Source: Stenotrophomonas maltophilia
Lineage (GTDB): Bacteria > Pseudomonadota > Gammaproteobacteria > Xanthomonadales > Xanthomonadaceae
Assembly (NCBI RefSeq): GCF_004684085.1
Contig: NZ_SRHZ01000024.1
Location: forward strand, 186,001 to 250,000
DNA: 64,000 nucleotides
Direction: 5' to 3'
Below are positions 9,075 through 18,274 of this stretch, piece after piece (position 1 is the stretch's first letter; each line of letters begins with the position of its first letter). A model generated the notes under the pieces. The model was not told the DNA's origin and did no database searches. It saw only the letters and a program-made list of their open reading frames with translations. A program made the translations under genes and the position numbers.

Positions 9075-10115
9075 GTGCACTGCACAGCGGGCAGGAGAAC
9101 TAACGCCATCGCCACCATCTACGACATCGCAAAGCACGTCGGCGTCTCCGCAGGCACGGTGTCGCGGGCGCTTTCGCGACCGGACAAAGTCCTGCCAGCC
9201 ACCCGCGCGCGTATCGAGCAGGCCGCCGCCGCGCTGGGCTATGTTCCCAACACGGTAGCCCGCACGCTCAAGACCCAGCGCAGCGGCAAGATCCTGGTCA
9301 CCGTTCCGGACATCGCCAATCCCTTCTTCGCACAGATCCTGCAGGGTGCGGAGGACGCTGCACAGGCCGTCGGTTACGCCGTCCTGCTCGGCGATACCCA
9401 GAACCTGCCCGAGCGCGAGGAGCGCTACGCGCAGATGCTCCGGCGCAACGAGGCCGACGGCTTGATCGTGCTGGGGCATCGGCTGCCGCCGACGGCGCGC
9501 GACATCGTGCAGCAGCGGGGTGCTGCTGCGCCGGTGGTCAATGGCTGTGAATTCGATCCCGCGCTGGGCATCCCCAGTGTCCACATCGACAACGCGGCTG
9601 CCGCGCGCGCGGTGATGGACCATCTGTATGGACTGGGACACGAGCGCATTGCCGTGGTGGGCGGGCCGCCGGACAACCCGCTGCACCAGCAACGCATGGA
9701 AGGGGTCCGGGCTGCCGGCAGGGCGCGCGGCCGCCTGCGCCACCTGAGCATCGTGCCGGGGGACTTTTCCCTGCAATCCGGTCATGCGGCCGCGCAGGCG
9801 CTGTTGGCCTCGGCCACCGCACCCACCGCGATCTTCTGCTTCAGTGACCAGATGGCGCTGGGTGCCTTGGCGGCCTGCCGGGAACTGGGCATCCGCGTAC
9901 CGGATGATCTGTCCATCGTCGGCTTCGACGATCTGGCGTCGTCGCGGTACCTCACGCCGCCGCTGACCACCATCAGGCAGCCCATGCGCGAGATTGGCGA
10001 GCGTGCGGTCAACCTGCTGCTGGCCATCATCGAACAGGTCGATGTGCCGCTTCAGCAGACGCTGGATTTCAGCCTGATGCTGCGGGCCTCGACGGCTGTG
10101 CCAAAGCGCGGCTGA
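9075..10115 (+). CDS. LacI/GalR-family transcriptional repressor
   Basis: The helix-turn-helix starts at TIYDIAKHVGVSAGTVSRAL, followed by the hinge helix and a periplasmic-binding-protein-like sensor domain (IPSVHIDN, ISIVGFDD-type end region). From the GTG at 9075 (AGGA six bases before) the protein has 346 residues, with about a dozen extra residues before the HTH. A stronger AGGAGAA at 9092-9098 precedes an in-frame ATC rather than a standard start. It shares the operator between two operons and is the evident regulator of the sugar-oxidation genes. The inducer is unknown. Confidence 0.93.
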   Translation: MHCTAGRRTNAIATIYDIAKHVGVSAGTVSRALSRPDKVLPATRARIEQAAAALGYVPNTVARTLKTQRSGKILVTVPDIANPFFAQILQGAEDAAQAVGYAVLLGDTQNLPEREERYAQMLRRNEADGLIVLGHRLPPTARDIVQQRGAAAPVVNGCEFDPALGIPSVHIDNAAAARAVMDHLYGLGHERIAVVGGPPDNPLHQQRMEGVRAAGRARGRLRHLSIVPGDFSLQSGHAAAQALLASATAPTAIFCFSDQMALGALAACRELGIRVPDDLSIVGFDDLASSRYLTPPLTTIRQPMREIGERAVNLLLAIIEQVDVPLQQTLDFSLMLRASTAVPKRG

Positions 10116-10262
10116 GAGCAGTGCAGTGGGCTTGCCGCCGCCGGCCGGCGTCATTGCAGGCTGGAGCCCTTGATCCGGAATTGACGCGAAGCTGTCAGAC
10201 TCGCCACAGGCAGCCCGCCAGGCTGTCAGGGGGGAACGTGCGATCGCTCAAGGAGGCCGGCC

Positions 10263-11315
10263 ATGCCGTTCTTGATTGACGCGACGGAAGTCGCAGTCGA
10301 GGGCATCGGCGCGGCACGGCGCATCGGCTGGATGCGCTTCGTTGGCAATGGGTTGGGGGCGATTCCCATCGCTTCGATCATTCTTGAACGCCAGGATGGC
10401 CCGCTGGCGTGGGCCCTGCTGTTGTTCAATGCACTGGTCTGGCCGGCGCTCGCGCTGCTGCTGATCCATCGCTCGCGGCAACCCGCGGTGGTCCAGTTCC
10501 GTTGCATGGTGGTCGATTCCTTCTTCGGCGGCGGCTGGATCGCCTTCATGGGGTTGAGCGTGGTGCCCAGTGCGTTGTTCGCCGCGCTGCTGGTCGCCGA
10601 CAAGATCGCCGCCGGCGGGGTACGTCTGGCAGTACGGGCGACGCTGGCACTGGTGGTGGGTTTCATGTCCATCTGGTGGGTGCTCGGATTCCCGTATCAA
10701 CCGGTTTCCTCGCAGCGCACGATCGTGCTCAGCGTGCCGTTCCTGTTCGTCTATGGCATTGGCCTCAGCATCCTCAGCTGGCAGCTGGCGCGCCGGGTCA
10801 AATCACAGAACCGCCAGTTGCAACGGCTGAGCCGGATGGATCCGCTGGTTGAGCTGGCCAACCGCGGCTTTCTGATCCTTCGCGCGCAGCAGGTACTGGA
10901 CAAGGCGCAGGGTCAGGGCGGTTTCGCCTGCCTGCTGATGCTCGACGTCGACGACTTCAAGCGCATCAACGATTCGCATGGGCATCGGGCGGGGGATGAG
11001 GTGTTGCGGCAGATCGCGGCCACCCTGCGTGAATTCGCGCGCCCGGGCGACATACCGGCACGGTTGGGAGGTGACGAATTCGTGGTGCTGCTGCGTGACT
11101 GCACGACGCGTGACGCGATGCAGGTAGCCGAGCGAATCCGGCTGCATCTGCTTGAAGCGGCAAGGCAGGTGGCACCGGGCGTAGAGGTCAGTGTCAGTAT
11201 CGGTATCGCAGCGACGCCGGGCCAGGGGACCGTGGAAGACTGGCTGGCCACGGCCGACAAGGCCCTCTATCACGCCAAGCGCCACGGCAAGAACACGGCG
11301 AGCTGGGCAGATTGA
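10263..11315 (+). CDS. Diguanylate cyclase with MASE2 membrane sensor
   Basis: The protein has 350 residues. The first half is a membrane domain matching MASE2, the sensor of AdrA/DgcC-type cyclases (motifs RRIGWMRF, IPIAS and NVLPS-like VVPSALFA). The second half is a GGDEF domain with an intact GGDEF active site and an RPGD inhibitory site five residues before it, so product inhibition by c-di-GMP is expected. AGGAGG precedes the ATG by six bases. It is monocistronic and makes c-di-GMP at the inner membrane. Confidence 0.92.
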   Translation: MPFLIDATEVAVEGIGAARRIGWMRFVGNGLGAIPIASIILERQDGPLAWALLLFNALVWPALALLLIHRSRQPAVVQFRCMVVDSFFGGGWIAFMGLSVVPSALFAALLVADKIAAGGVRLAVRATLALVVGFMSIWWVLGFPYQPVSSQRTIVLSVPFLFVYGIGLSILSWQLARRVKSQNRQLQRLSRMDPLVELANRGFLILRAQQVLDKAQGQGGFACLLMLDVDDFKRINDSHGHRAGDEVLRQIAATLREFARPGDIPARLGGDEFVVLLRDCTTRDAMQVAERIRLHLLEAARQVAPGVEVSVSIGIAATPGQGTVEDWLATADKALYHAKRHGKNTASWAD

Positions 11316-11351
11316 TGCACGGCATCGCAGGCCATGCGCATGCGGTGGGTA

Positions 11352-12272
11352 TCAGAGCATCCGTTCCCAGACCTGGCCCAGCAGATCATGGCCAAAGCTG
11401 TGGTGGGGTTCTTCCTGTACCAGCTGGAAGCCCGCGCGCTCGTACAGCCGCCGGGCATCGGCCAGCACGCTGTTGGTCCAGAGCGTGATCCGCGTGTAGC
11501 CGACGGACGCTGCGAATGCGATGCACTCCTCGACCAGCCGGGCACCGATGCCCATGCCACGCGCAGTGGCGTCCACATAGAGCAGGCGCAGCTTGGCGGT
11601 CGTGTCGTCCTGCCTGACCACGAAGACCGAGCCCACCATGTCGCCGTCCTTTTCGGCGATCCAGCAGCGTTCGCGCGCCGGATCCAGCTCGCGCAGGTAC
11701 CGGGCAACGATCTCCGACACCAGCGCTTCATACTCCGCATTCCAACCGAATTCGCGGGCGTACAGTGCGGCCTGCCGCGAGACCACCAGTCCCATGTCTC
11801 CCGGCCGCGGATCCCGCAGCAGGTAGGAGGGCGGTTTGTGGCCCAGCACGCTTTCGATCTGGCCCATGGCCGAAAGCAGCTTCAGCTGCGCCATTTCGGG
11901 CAACGTTGCCAGCAGTTCGACCATTTCCTGCCGAGAGGTCTCTTCCAGTGGCGCGAACACGCTGTGCCCAAGCGGCGCCAGGGTCAGAACGACCACGCGC
12001 GCATCCTCGGCCGAGCGGCCCTTGATGAGATAGCCCTGCCGCTCGAACCTGGCCACTACCCGGCTCACATAACCGGCATCCAGGCCCAGCTCGCGGCACA
12101 GGTCAGACGGCGACAACGGTGCGTGGTGGGCCAGTTCATACAGGATGCGGACTTCAGTGAGGGACAGGCCACTGCGCAGCAGCGATTCCTGCAGTACGCC
12201 GATCTGCCGGGTGTAGAAGCGGTTGAAGCGTCGCACCGCATCGGCGCGTTCGGAAAGCGTGCCCGTTGTCAT
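11352..12272 (-). CDS. MarR-family regulator fused to GNAT acetyltransferase
   Basis: The protein has 306 residues. Residues 1 to about 150 are a MarR-type winged helix (LTEVRILYELAHH, DAGYVSRVVARFERQGYLIK). Residues from about 155 are a GNAT domain with the acetyl-CoA loop ARGMGIGARLVEEC. The fusion architecture occurs in other bacteria, but the regulated genes and the acetyl acceptor are not known here. An inverted repeat sits just upstream at 12288-12321 and may be its own operator. The gene is followed tail-to-tail by the cyclase gene at 10263. Confidence 0.9.
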   Translation of the reverse strand: MTTGTLSERADAVRRFNRFYTRQIGVLQESLLRSGLSLTEVRILYELAHHAPLSPSDLCRELGLDAGYVSRVVARFERQGYLIKGRSAEDARVVVLTLAPLGHSVFAPLEETSRQEMVELLATLPEMAQLKLLSAMGQIESVLGHKPPSYLLRDPRPGDMGLVVSRQAALYAREFGWNAEYEALVSEIVARYLRELDPARERCWIAEKDGDMVGSVFVVRQDDTTAKLRLLYVDATARGMGIGARLVEECIAFAASVGYTRITLWTNSVLADARRLYERAGFQLVQEEPHHSFGHDLLGQVWERML

Positions 12273-12287
12273 GGCAGTGAGAAGTAA

Positions 12288-12321
12288 TTGACTGAGGCAG
12301 ATAATTACTTGCCTAGGTCAA
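12288..12321. promoter_or_regulatory. Inverted repeat, probable operator of the MarR-GNAT gene
   Basis: TTGACTGAGGCA and its near-complement TGCCTAGGTCAA are separated by ten AT-rich bases. It lies 16 bases before the MarR-GNAT start and just after the LysR gene end. The long imperfect palindrome fits a dimeric winged-helix repressor, so autoregulation is inferred. Confidence 0.6.
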
Positions 12322-12325
12322 ATAA

Positions 12326-13219
12326 TCAAGAGGGCACCTCGGCGCTGCCGGATGCACAGTGAAGGAGCGCCGCTGCCAGTGCGGGAGGCTGGCAGCGCAC
12401 GGCCAGCTGCAGGGCGGTGATCGGCATGCCCAGTTGCAGGGCAACGAAGGCCAGCCCCGGCCGATGCAGGGTCTGCATCGAGGCAGGCACGATGGCGATG
12501 CCCAGGCCCGCTGCAGCCAGATTGATGGCTGAGGCCACCTGCGGTGCTTTCTGCTGGATGGTGGGCGTGAAGCCGTGGCTGCGGCAGGCGGCGACGACAT
12601 CGGCGCTCAGGCCATAGCCGGATTTCCGCGAGAACAGGATGAAGCGCTCATCGCGCAGCTCGGTCAGTGCGATGCTGGTCCGGCCGGCCAGGGGGTGTTC
12701 GGCTGGCAGCACGGCCACCAGTGCTTCGGCACTGAGCTGCTGGATCACCAACTCCCCAGGATGCGAGTACGGTGGGCGGACGATCACCGCGTCCACTTCG
12801 CCGTTGTCCAGGCGCCGGATAAGGGATTCACTGCCATCTTCGACCAGTTGCAGCTGCACAGCCGGATGCGCTTGCCGGAACCTGCGCAGCAGCGCGGTCA
12901 CCGCTTCGTTGTATGAGGCCGATTCGGTCAGCCCCAGGGTCAGCGTGCCGACTTCACCGCGTGCAGCGCTCAGCGCCTGTTCCTTGGCCTGGTCGACGCG
13001 GGCGAGGATCTCCACTGCCGCCGCCCAGAACACCCGCCCGGCATCGCTGAGCACAATGCCGCGTCCCTGGCGATGGAACAGCGGCGTACCGATCTCTTCC
13101 TCCAGCGCACGGATCTGCTGCCCCAGCGGCGGCTGGGCGATGTGCAGGGCCTCTGCAGCCTTGGTGAAACTCTGCAGCTGGGCGGTCATGACGAAGTAGC
13201 GCAGGTGGCGCAGTTCCAT
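12326..13219 (-). CDS. LysR-family transcriptional regulator
   Basis: The start chosen is the ATG at 13219 (MELRHLRYFVMTAQ), which gives a standard 297-residue LysR protein. An open frame to 13684 only reads into the divergent gene. The HTH covers about residues 1-60 (FTKAAEALHIAQPPLGQQIRALEEEIG), and the rest is a periplasmic-binding-like effector domain with EDGSES and GLGIAIVPASM. It is divergent from the PEP-mutase-family gene at 13328, its probable target. Confidence 0.9.
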   Translation of the reverse strand: MELRHLRYFVMTAQLQSFTKAAEALHIAQPPLGQQIRALEEEIGTPLFHRQGRGIVLSDAGRVFWAAAVEILARVDQAKEQALSAARGEVGTLTLGLTESASYNEAVTALLRRFRQAHPAVQLQLVEDGSESLIRRLDNGEVDAVIVRPPYSHPGELVIQQLSAEALVAVLPAEHPLAGRTSIALTELRDERFILFSRKSGYGLSADVVAACRSHGFTPTIQQKAPQVASAINLAAAGLGIAIVPASMQTLHRPGLAFVALQLGMPITALQLAVRCQPPALAAALLHCASGSAEVPS

Positions 13220-13327
13220 TGAAACCTCAGACGTTTTGATGCTGTACGAACACGGTATTGGACGGTCGCCGGTGGCGGCAACATCATCGGTATCCCACCG
13301 CAGATGTCCACCTGGAAGGGAGATCAT

Positions 13328-14176
13328 ATGAAGAAGACACATCGGTTGCGTGCGCTGCTGCAGCAGGGCAGCGTGATTGCACCCGGCGCATTCGACGGGT
13401 TGTCGGCGCGGCTGGTGGAACTGGCCGGGTTCGAGGCGGTGTATGCCAGTGGCGGCGCCATCGCGCGTTCGGCCGGCGTGCCCGACATTGGACTGCTCGG
13501 GATCACCGAAGTGCTGGCGCAGGTCGAGCGGATCGTCGATGCCTGCGACCTGCCGGTGATCGCCGACGCCGACACCGGCTTTGGCGGCACCGCCAATGTG
13601 GAGCGTACGGTGCGCGCGTTCGAAAGGGCGGGGGTTGCCGCGCTGCATATCGAGGACCAGGCCTTCCCCAAGCGCTGTGGTCACCTGGATGACAAGACGC
13701 TGATCGATGCACGCGAGATGTGCACGAAGATCAGGGTGGCCTGCCAGTCACGGAACGATCCGGAGCTGATGATCATCGCGCGCACCGACGCCATCGCCTG
13801 CGAGGGCCTGGACGCGGCCATCGAACGTGCACAGGCCTATGTGGACGCGGGTGCGGACATGATCTTCGTCGAGGCACCGGAAACCCTGGCGCAGATCGAG
13901 GCGATCTCGCTGCACGTGCCGGGGCCCAAGCTGATCAACATGTTCCACAGTGGCAGAACGCCGCTGGTGCCGGTCCAACGGCTGGCTGAACTCGACTACC
14001 GGCTGGTGATCATTCCCTCGGACCTGCAGCGGGCCGCGATCCGTGCCATGCAGCGCACGTTGCAGGAGATCGCCGCGACGGGGGACAGCGGACGCATCGC
14101 CAATGCACTGGCCAGCTTCAGCGAGCGCGAGGCGATCGTGCGTACCGGTCGTTACCTGGCCCTGGATCGAGCCTGA
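13328..14176 (+). CDS. Isocitrate lyase/PEP mutase superfamily enzyme
   Basis: The start chosen is the ATG at 13328, because GGAAGGGAG lies 5-6 bases upstream. An in-frame ATG at 13304 has no such site. The 282-residue product has the superfamily barrel with DADTGFGG (metal-binding Asp residues), the active-site loop KRCGH and ARTDA. This pattern covers oxaloacetate decarboxylase, 2-methylisocitrate lyase-like and carboxyphosphonoenolpyruvate mutase members, and I cannot separate these. The divergent LysR gene suggests induction by a pathway metabolite. Confidence 0.85.
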   Translation: MKKTHRLRALLQQGSVIAPGAFDGLSARLVELAGFEAVYASGGAIARSAGVPDIGLLGITEVLAQVERIVDACDLPVIADADTGFGGTANVERTVRAFERAGVAALHIEDQAFPKRCGHLDDKTLIDAREMCTKIRVACQSRNDPELMIIARTDAIACEGLDAAIERAQAYVDAGADMIFVEAPETLAQIEAISLHVPGPKLINMFHSGRTPLVPVQRLAELDYRLVIIPSDLQRAAIRAMQRTLQEIAATGDSGRIANALASFSEREAIVRTGRYLALDRA

Positions 14177-14301
14177 GCCGAGGGGGCCGGCCCGATGCGG
14201 GCCGGCTGCCTCTGCAATCGCGGCGTAACGGCCATTCATCCTGCACGCGGCATCACCACGGCAATCCTCTACCATGGGACACCCCGTCCGGACCTGCCCT
14301 G

Positions 14302-15327
14302 ATGCAAGACGCGCTCGTTGCCCAGCCCAAGCCCCCTGTCCCGAGGATCGCGGCCTGGCTGATGATGTTGCTGGGCATGTGGCTGGCGTTGAAGCTGGGC
14401 CTGGTGGTGACCCTGCTGTCGGGCCTGCTGGTGTTCCAGCTGACCCACCTGCTGGCCTCCACCGTGGAAGGCAAGCTGCCGCCGGGACGGGCACGGGCGA
14501 TCGCGGTGATCGTCCTGTCGGCAGTCATCATCAGTGCGCTGGTACTGGCCGGGATCGGCGTGGCTTCGTTCTTCCGCAATGAAACCGGTGGCCCGGACGC
14601 GCTGCTGGCCAGGCTGATGGACATTCTCAATTCTTCGCGGCATCAGGTGCCGGCGCTGTTGCAGCCCTATATTCCCGAAGACATGCCGGCGCTGCGCACG
14701 GCACTGAACGACTGGGCCGCCGAACATCAGCGCCAGCTCGGCGTCGCCGGTACTTCGGTGGTACAGGTGGGCGTGCGCGTACTGATCGGTATGGTGCTGG
14801 GCGCGATGATCGCGCTGTATGACGAACTGCCGCTGCCGAAGATGGGGCCGCTGGCGCAGGAGCTGATCGGCCGCACCAGCCGCCTGGCCACCGCGTTCCG
14901 CCAGGTGGTGTTCGCGCAGGTGAAGATCTCGCTGCTCAATACTGTGTTCACCGCCATCTTCCTGCTGGGCGTGCTGCCGTTGTTCGGCGTGCACCTGCCG
15001 CTGTCCAAGACCCTGGTGCTGATCACCTTCATCGCTGGCCTGCTGCCGGTGGTGGGCAACATCATCTCCAACACCATCATCAGCATCGTCGCGCTGTCGG
15101 TCTCGTTCTATGTGGCGGTGGCGGCGCTGCTGTACCTGATCGTGATCCACAAGCTGGAGTATTTCCTCAACGCGCGCATCGTTGGCGGCGAGATCCAGGC
15201 CCGTGCCTGGGAGCTGCTGCTGGCGATGCTGGTGATGGAAGCCGCCTTCGGCCTGCCGGGCCTGGTGGCCGCGCCGGTGTTCTACGCCTATGTGAAGCGC
15301 GAACTGGTCGATCAGCGCTGGATCTAG
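14302..15327 (+). CDS. AI-2E family transporter (UPF0118 permease)
   Basis: The protein has 341 residues with paired hydrophobic segments at the N-terminus (about 17-90), a soluble central part (about 110-150) and a C-terminal membrane bundle with GLLPVVGNIISNTIISI. This is the AI-2E transporter family layout. Members are linked to autoinducer-2 export or to Na+(Li+)/H+ antiport, and the substrate here is not evident. It is apparently a single-gene unit. Confidence 0.85.
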   Translation: MQDALVAQPKPPVPRIAAWLMMLLGMWLALKLGLVVTLLSGLLVFQLTHLLASTVEGKLPPGRARAIAVIVLSAVIISALVLAGIGVASFFRNETGGPDALLARLMDILNSSRHQVPALLQPYIPEDMPALRTALNDWAAEHQRQLGVAGTSVVQVGVRVLIGMVLGAMIALYDELPLPKMGPLAQELIGRTSRLATAFRQVVFAQVKISLLNTVFTAIFLLGVLPLFGVHLPLSKTLVLITFIAGLLPVVGNIISNTIISIVALSVSFYVAVAALLYLIVIHKLEYFLNARIVGGEIQARAWELLLAMLVMEAAFGLPGLVAAPVFYAYVKRELVDQRWI

Positions 15328-15489
15328 CAGGGCGGAAAGTGACGCTTCAGAACCGGTCGCGTAGCCCGGGCGCCCTGGCCCTCGTGTTCGCGGCGCCTGC
15401 GCTACACCGGTGCCTGCGGTTCGCACGTTGCTGGCTTGGCGCTGCCGGAACCGGCCGGTACAGTGATCCGCACGTCAGGGGAAATTTGC

Positions 15490-17232
15490 ATGGCCGGCAA
15501 GGCATCGCCCATCAGGTTGCGGACCTGGGTCTGGATCCTGGCTGGGCTGTTCGTGGTCTGTACGCTGCCGTTGATGGCCATCGCCCTGGTGCAGGGCACG
15601 CTGCGTTACACCGCTGCCGAGGACAATCTGGCCAGCCTGCGACAGCTGCGGCAGACCTTCGACCTCGCCAATCTGGCGTCGGCCGAACGCGGTCCTGCCA
15701 ACAGCCTGCTGGGCGCCGATCCGGTCGATGAAGTTGAACAGGCGCGGCTGGCCGCGCACCTGGCCGTCGCGCGCAGGCGCGTGGATACCGCGCTTGCGCA
15801 GCTGGATACTGTCTTCAGGGCTGACCCGGGCGTGGTCGACGCGCATGGCCTGCTGGTCGACGTGCAACGTCGCCTGCAATCAGCACGTGCCGCGGTGGAC
15901 CGGGTCGTGGCGCAACCCCATGACGCACGCCGCGTGGAAGAGGTGGAGCGTGCAATCAACAGCATGTTCGCAGTGGTCGATCGCCTGCACCTGCTGACCT
16001 CGGCGCAGATCAACCTGCTGGTCAGCGCCGACCGTGAAGCGGCGATTCCTGCGATGCAGGGCCAGGTGCTGATCGACCTGCGTGAGCATGGCGGCCGCCT
16101 CGCCTCGAACGTCATGGCACCCGTGGCCGTTCCCGGTGCCTGGCGCGAGGAGCAGGTACGCGCGGCGCTGCAGACCGAGGGCCGCCTGCTGGAGCTGTGG
16201 CGGTTGGCGGGAAGCCATGAGTCGGTGTTCCGCAGTGACCCGGAATTGTCATGGCACTGGGACATGGCGCGTCGGCAGTTCTTCGGAGAATCGCTGCCGA
16301 TGATCGAGCAGTTGATCGAGGATGGCCGCCGTGGCGTACCACCGCCGTGGACCGCGGCCGAATTCACCACACGCTACGTGCCGACCCTGCAGTCGCTGGA
16401 AGCGCTGCGTGATGGCTACCTGAGTGTGTCCATCGCCCGCTTCGAGCGCACGCGCAACCGCGAGGCCATGCGCCTGGCTGTGCTGGTGGCGACCGCGCTG
16501 GGCACGCTGGTGGTGCTGGGCGTGGCGCTGCGTATTGCCCATCTGCAGATCCTGCGTCCACTGCTGCAGGCGCAGAAGCAGGTGATCCAGATCGCCTCGG
16601 ATGCGCCGGGACCGGAGCAGCACGTCACCCATCCGCTGGCCGAGATGCAGCGCCTGTTCGATGCCATCGAAGTACTGCGTGAGAAATCTCGCGAGCGCTC
16701 GGCGTTGACCAGCGAGCTGCGCCAGCTCGCTGGCACCGACGAGCTGACCGGATTGTTGAACCGGCGCGCGCTGGATGAGGTGGTGCAGCAGAGACACGCC
16801 GGGGGCGATGCAAGCGCAGTGGTGATCCTGCTGGACGTGGATCGCTTCAAGGCGATCAACGATGGCCATGGCCATGAAGCCGGCGACGAAGTGCTGGTGC
16901 AGGTCGCGCAGTTGCTGCAGCAGCACCTGCGCCGCAGCGACAGCATCGCCCGTTATGGTGGCGAGGAGTTCCTGGTGCTGCTGGCCGACGGTGATCTGGG
17001 CGGTGGCCGCCAGCTGGCCGAGTCGTTGCGACTGGCCCTGCAGCGGTTGGACATCGTGCTGGCCGCTGGCACTGTACTGCGGGTGACCGCCAGTTTCGGC
17101 GTGGCCGAGGGCGGCACCGACGCGCTGGGTTGGCGCAGCCTGCTGCGTGCCGCCGATGCGGCGATGTACCGGGCCAAGGCACAGGGGCGTGATCGGGTAC
17201 GAGTGGCGGGGGGCGGTCGTGGTGCCCGCTGA
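15490..17232 (+). CDS. Membrane diguanylate cyclase with extracytoplasmic sensor
   Basis: The start chosen is the ATG at 15490 (AGGGGAAA upstream), giving 580 residues. One N-terminal membrane helix, a helical periplasmic domain of roughly 280 residues, a second helix near 330, a HAMP-like linker and a C-terminal GGDEF domain follow in order. The active site is GGEEF, with an RRSD inhibitory site five residues before it, so it should be active and feedback-inhibited. The sensor domain is not one I can name. It is the second cyclase of the window, with a different sensor from the one at 10263. Confidence 0.9.
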   Translation: MAGKASPIRLRTWVWILAGLFVVCTLPLMAIALVQGTLRYTAAEDNLASLRQLRQTFDLANLASAERGPANSLLGADPVDEVEQARLAAHLAVARRRVDTALAQLDTVFRADPGVVDAHGLLVDVQRRLQSARAAVDRVVAQPHDARRVEEVERAINSMFAVVDRLHLLTSAQINLLVSADREAAIPAMQGQVLIDLREHGGRLASNVMAPVAVPGAWREEQVRAALQTEGRLLELWRLAGSHESVFRSDPELSWHWDMARRQFFGESLPMIEQLIEDGRRGVPPPWTAAEFTTRYVPTLQSLEALRDGYLSVSIARFERTRNREAMRLAVLVATALGTLVVLGVALRIAHLQILRPLLQAQKQVIQIASDAPGPEQHVTHPLAEMQRLFDAIEVLREKSRERSALTSELRQLAGTDELTGLLNRRALDEVVQQRHAGGDASAVVILLDVDRFKAINDGHGHEAGDEVLVQVAQLLQQHLRRSDSIARYGGEEFLVLLADGDLGGGRQLAESLRLALQRLDIVLAAGTVLRVTASFGVAEGGTDALGWRSLLRAADAAMYRAKAQGRDRVRVAGGGRGAR

Positions 17233-17301
17233 TCGTGGCATTCATCGCCGGCGCACGTGGTCCTGCCTAGACTGGCCCTCCGATCGTTGCAGGAGCCTTC
17301 C

Positions 17302-17739
17302 ATGATCGTTCGTCCCGTTGTTGCCACGGCACTGCTGGCCGGGTTGTTGGCCGGCTGTGCTTCGACCGCGTCCCAGACGAGCGCCGACGCGCCTCGCCGT
17401 CCTTCCATCGCTGCCGACCTGAGCCCGGTACCGGCCTTCACCGGCGGTGGCACTGGCTGGAGCATAGAGATCGCCTCCACCGGCAAGGGCAACCACGACG
17501 CCAGCCTCAGTGCCGATGGGCGCACCCACAAGGGCATGCTGCGCTACCTCGGCCAGCCGGCCGATGCACACGGTTCGCTGATCGTTCTCAACGGTGAGCT
17601 GGGCAAGCAGCCGGCCATCGTCGAGATCAAGCATGAGTCGTGCCGCAATGCCGAAGGCGTGGACACGCTGGCCAGCGTGCAGGTGACGATGGAAGGGCAG
17701 CCCCAGCGCCGTGGCTGCGGCCACGTGGCAGTGTATTGA
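17302..17739 (+). CDS. Small lipoprotein of unknown function
   Basis: From the ATG at 17302 (AGGAG six bases before) the product has 145 residues. A short lipoprotein signal ends in LLAGC, so it is probably attached to a membrane. The mature part has two Cys residues near the C-terminus (ESCRN, RRGCGH) that could form a disulfide. I do not recognise a named domain. The GNAT gene follows after 12 bases, suggesting co-transcription. Confidence 0.75.
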   Translation: MIVRPVVATALLAGLLAGCASTASQTSADAPRRPSIAADLSPVPAFTGGGTGWSIEIASTGKGNHDASLSADGRTHKGMLRYLGQPADAHGSLIVLNGELGKQPAIVEIKHESCRNAEGVDTLASVQVTMEGQPQRRGCGHVAVY

Positions 17740-17751
17740 GGTTGCGGCGGC

Positions 17752-18255
17752 ATGCTTGAGATTCCCACGCTTTACACCGAGCGCTTGCGCCTGCGTCCGC
17801 AACGACTCGAAGACTTCGAGGTCTACGCGGCGTTCCTGGCATCGTCGCGCGCGGGCGGCATGGGCGGTCCGTTCGGCGAGGTTGCCGCGTGGGGACAGTT
17901 CTGCCATGACCTGGCCAGCTGGCAGTTGTTCGGCCACGGTGCGCTGATGATCGAGCGCGGCGACAGCGGTGCCTGCATCGGCCAGGTCGGTATCAACCAC
18001 GGTCCGTTGTTCCCGGAAAAGGAGCTGGGCTGGCTGCTGTATGACGGCCACGAGGGGCAGGGGTTTGCCACCGAGGCGGCCGGCGCGCTGCGCGACTGGG
18101 CCTTCGTGGTGGCGCAGCTGCCGACACTGGTCAGCTACATGGCGCCGGACAATGTGGCGTCGCAGGCCGTTGCGCAGCGGCTGGGCGGCGTGCTCGATGC
18201 GCAGGCCGTGCGCAGCGATGCGGACGATCTGGTGTACCGCTACAGCGTGGGGTAG
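17752..18255 (+). CDS. GNAT acetyltransferase (RimJ/RimL type)
   Basis: The protein has 167 residues and begins with the pattern TERLRLRPQRLEDF, typical of the RimJ/RimL-like GNAT subgroup. The segment GWLLYDGHEGQGFATEA holds the acetyl-CoA loop. The acceptor is unknown. It sits directly after the small lipoprotein gene. A truncated SMAG palindrome overlaps its stop. Confidence 0.85.
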   Translation: MLEIPTLYTERLRLRPQRLEDFEVYAAFLASSRAGGMGGPFGEVAAWGQFCHDLASWQLFGHGALMIERGDSGACIGQVGINHGPLFPEKELGWLLYDGHEGQGFATEAAGALRDWAFVVAQLPTLVSYMAPDNVASQAVAQRLGGVLDAQAVRSDADDLVYRYSVG

Positions 18256-18271
18256 TGCCGGCCGCTGGCCG
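18252..18271 (+). repeat. Partial SMAG palindrome
   Basis: GTAGTGCCGGCCGCTGGCC matches the GTAG-headed SMAG palindromes seen elsewhere in the window, but the right arm breaks off after GGCC. It lies between two convergent genes. Confidence 0.6.
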
Positions 18272-18274
18272 ATA

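Noticed and set aside
12326-13684. A 452-residue version of the LysR protein
   Set aside because: The extra N-terminal part reads antisense through the divergent PEP-mutase-family gene. The ATG at 13219 gives a normal-length LysR protein with its HTH at the N-terminus.
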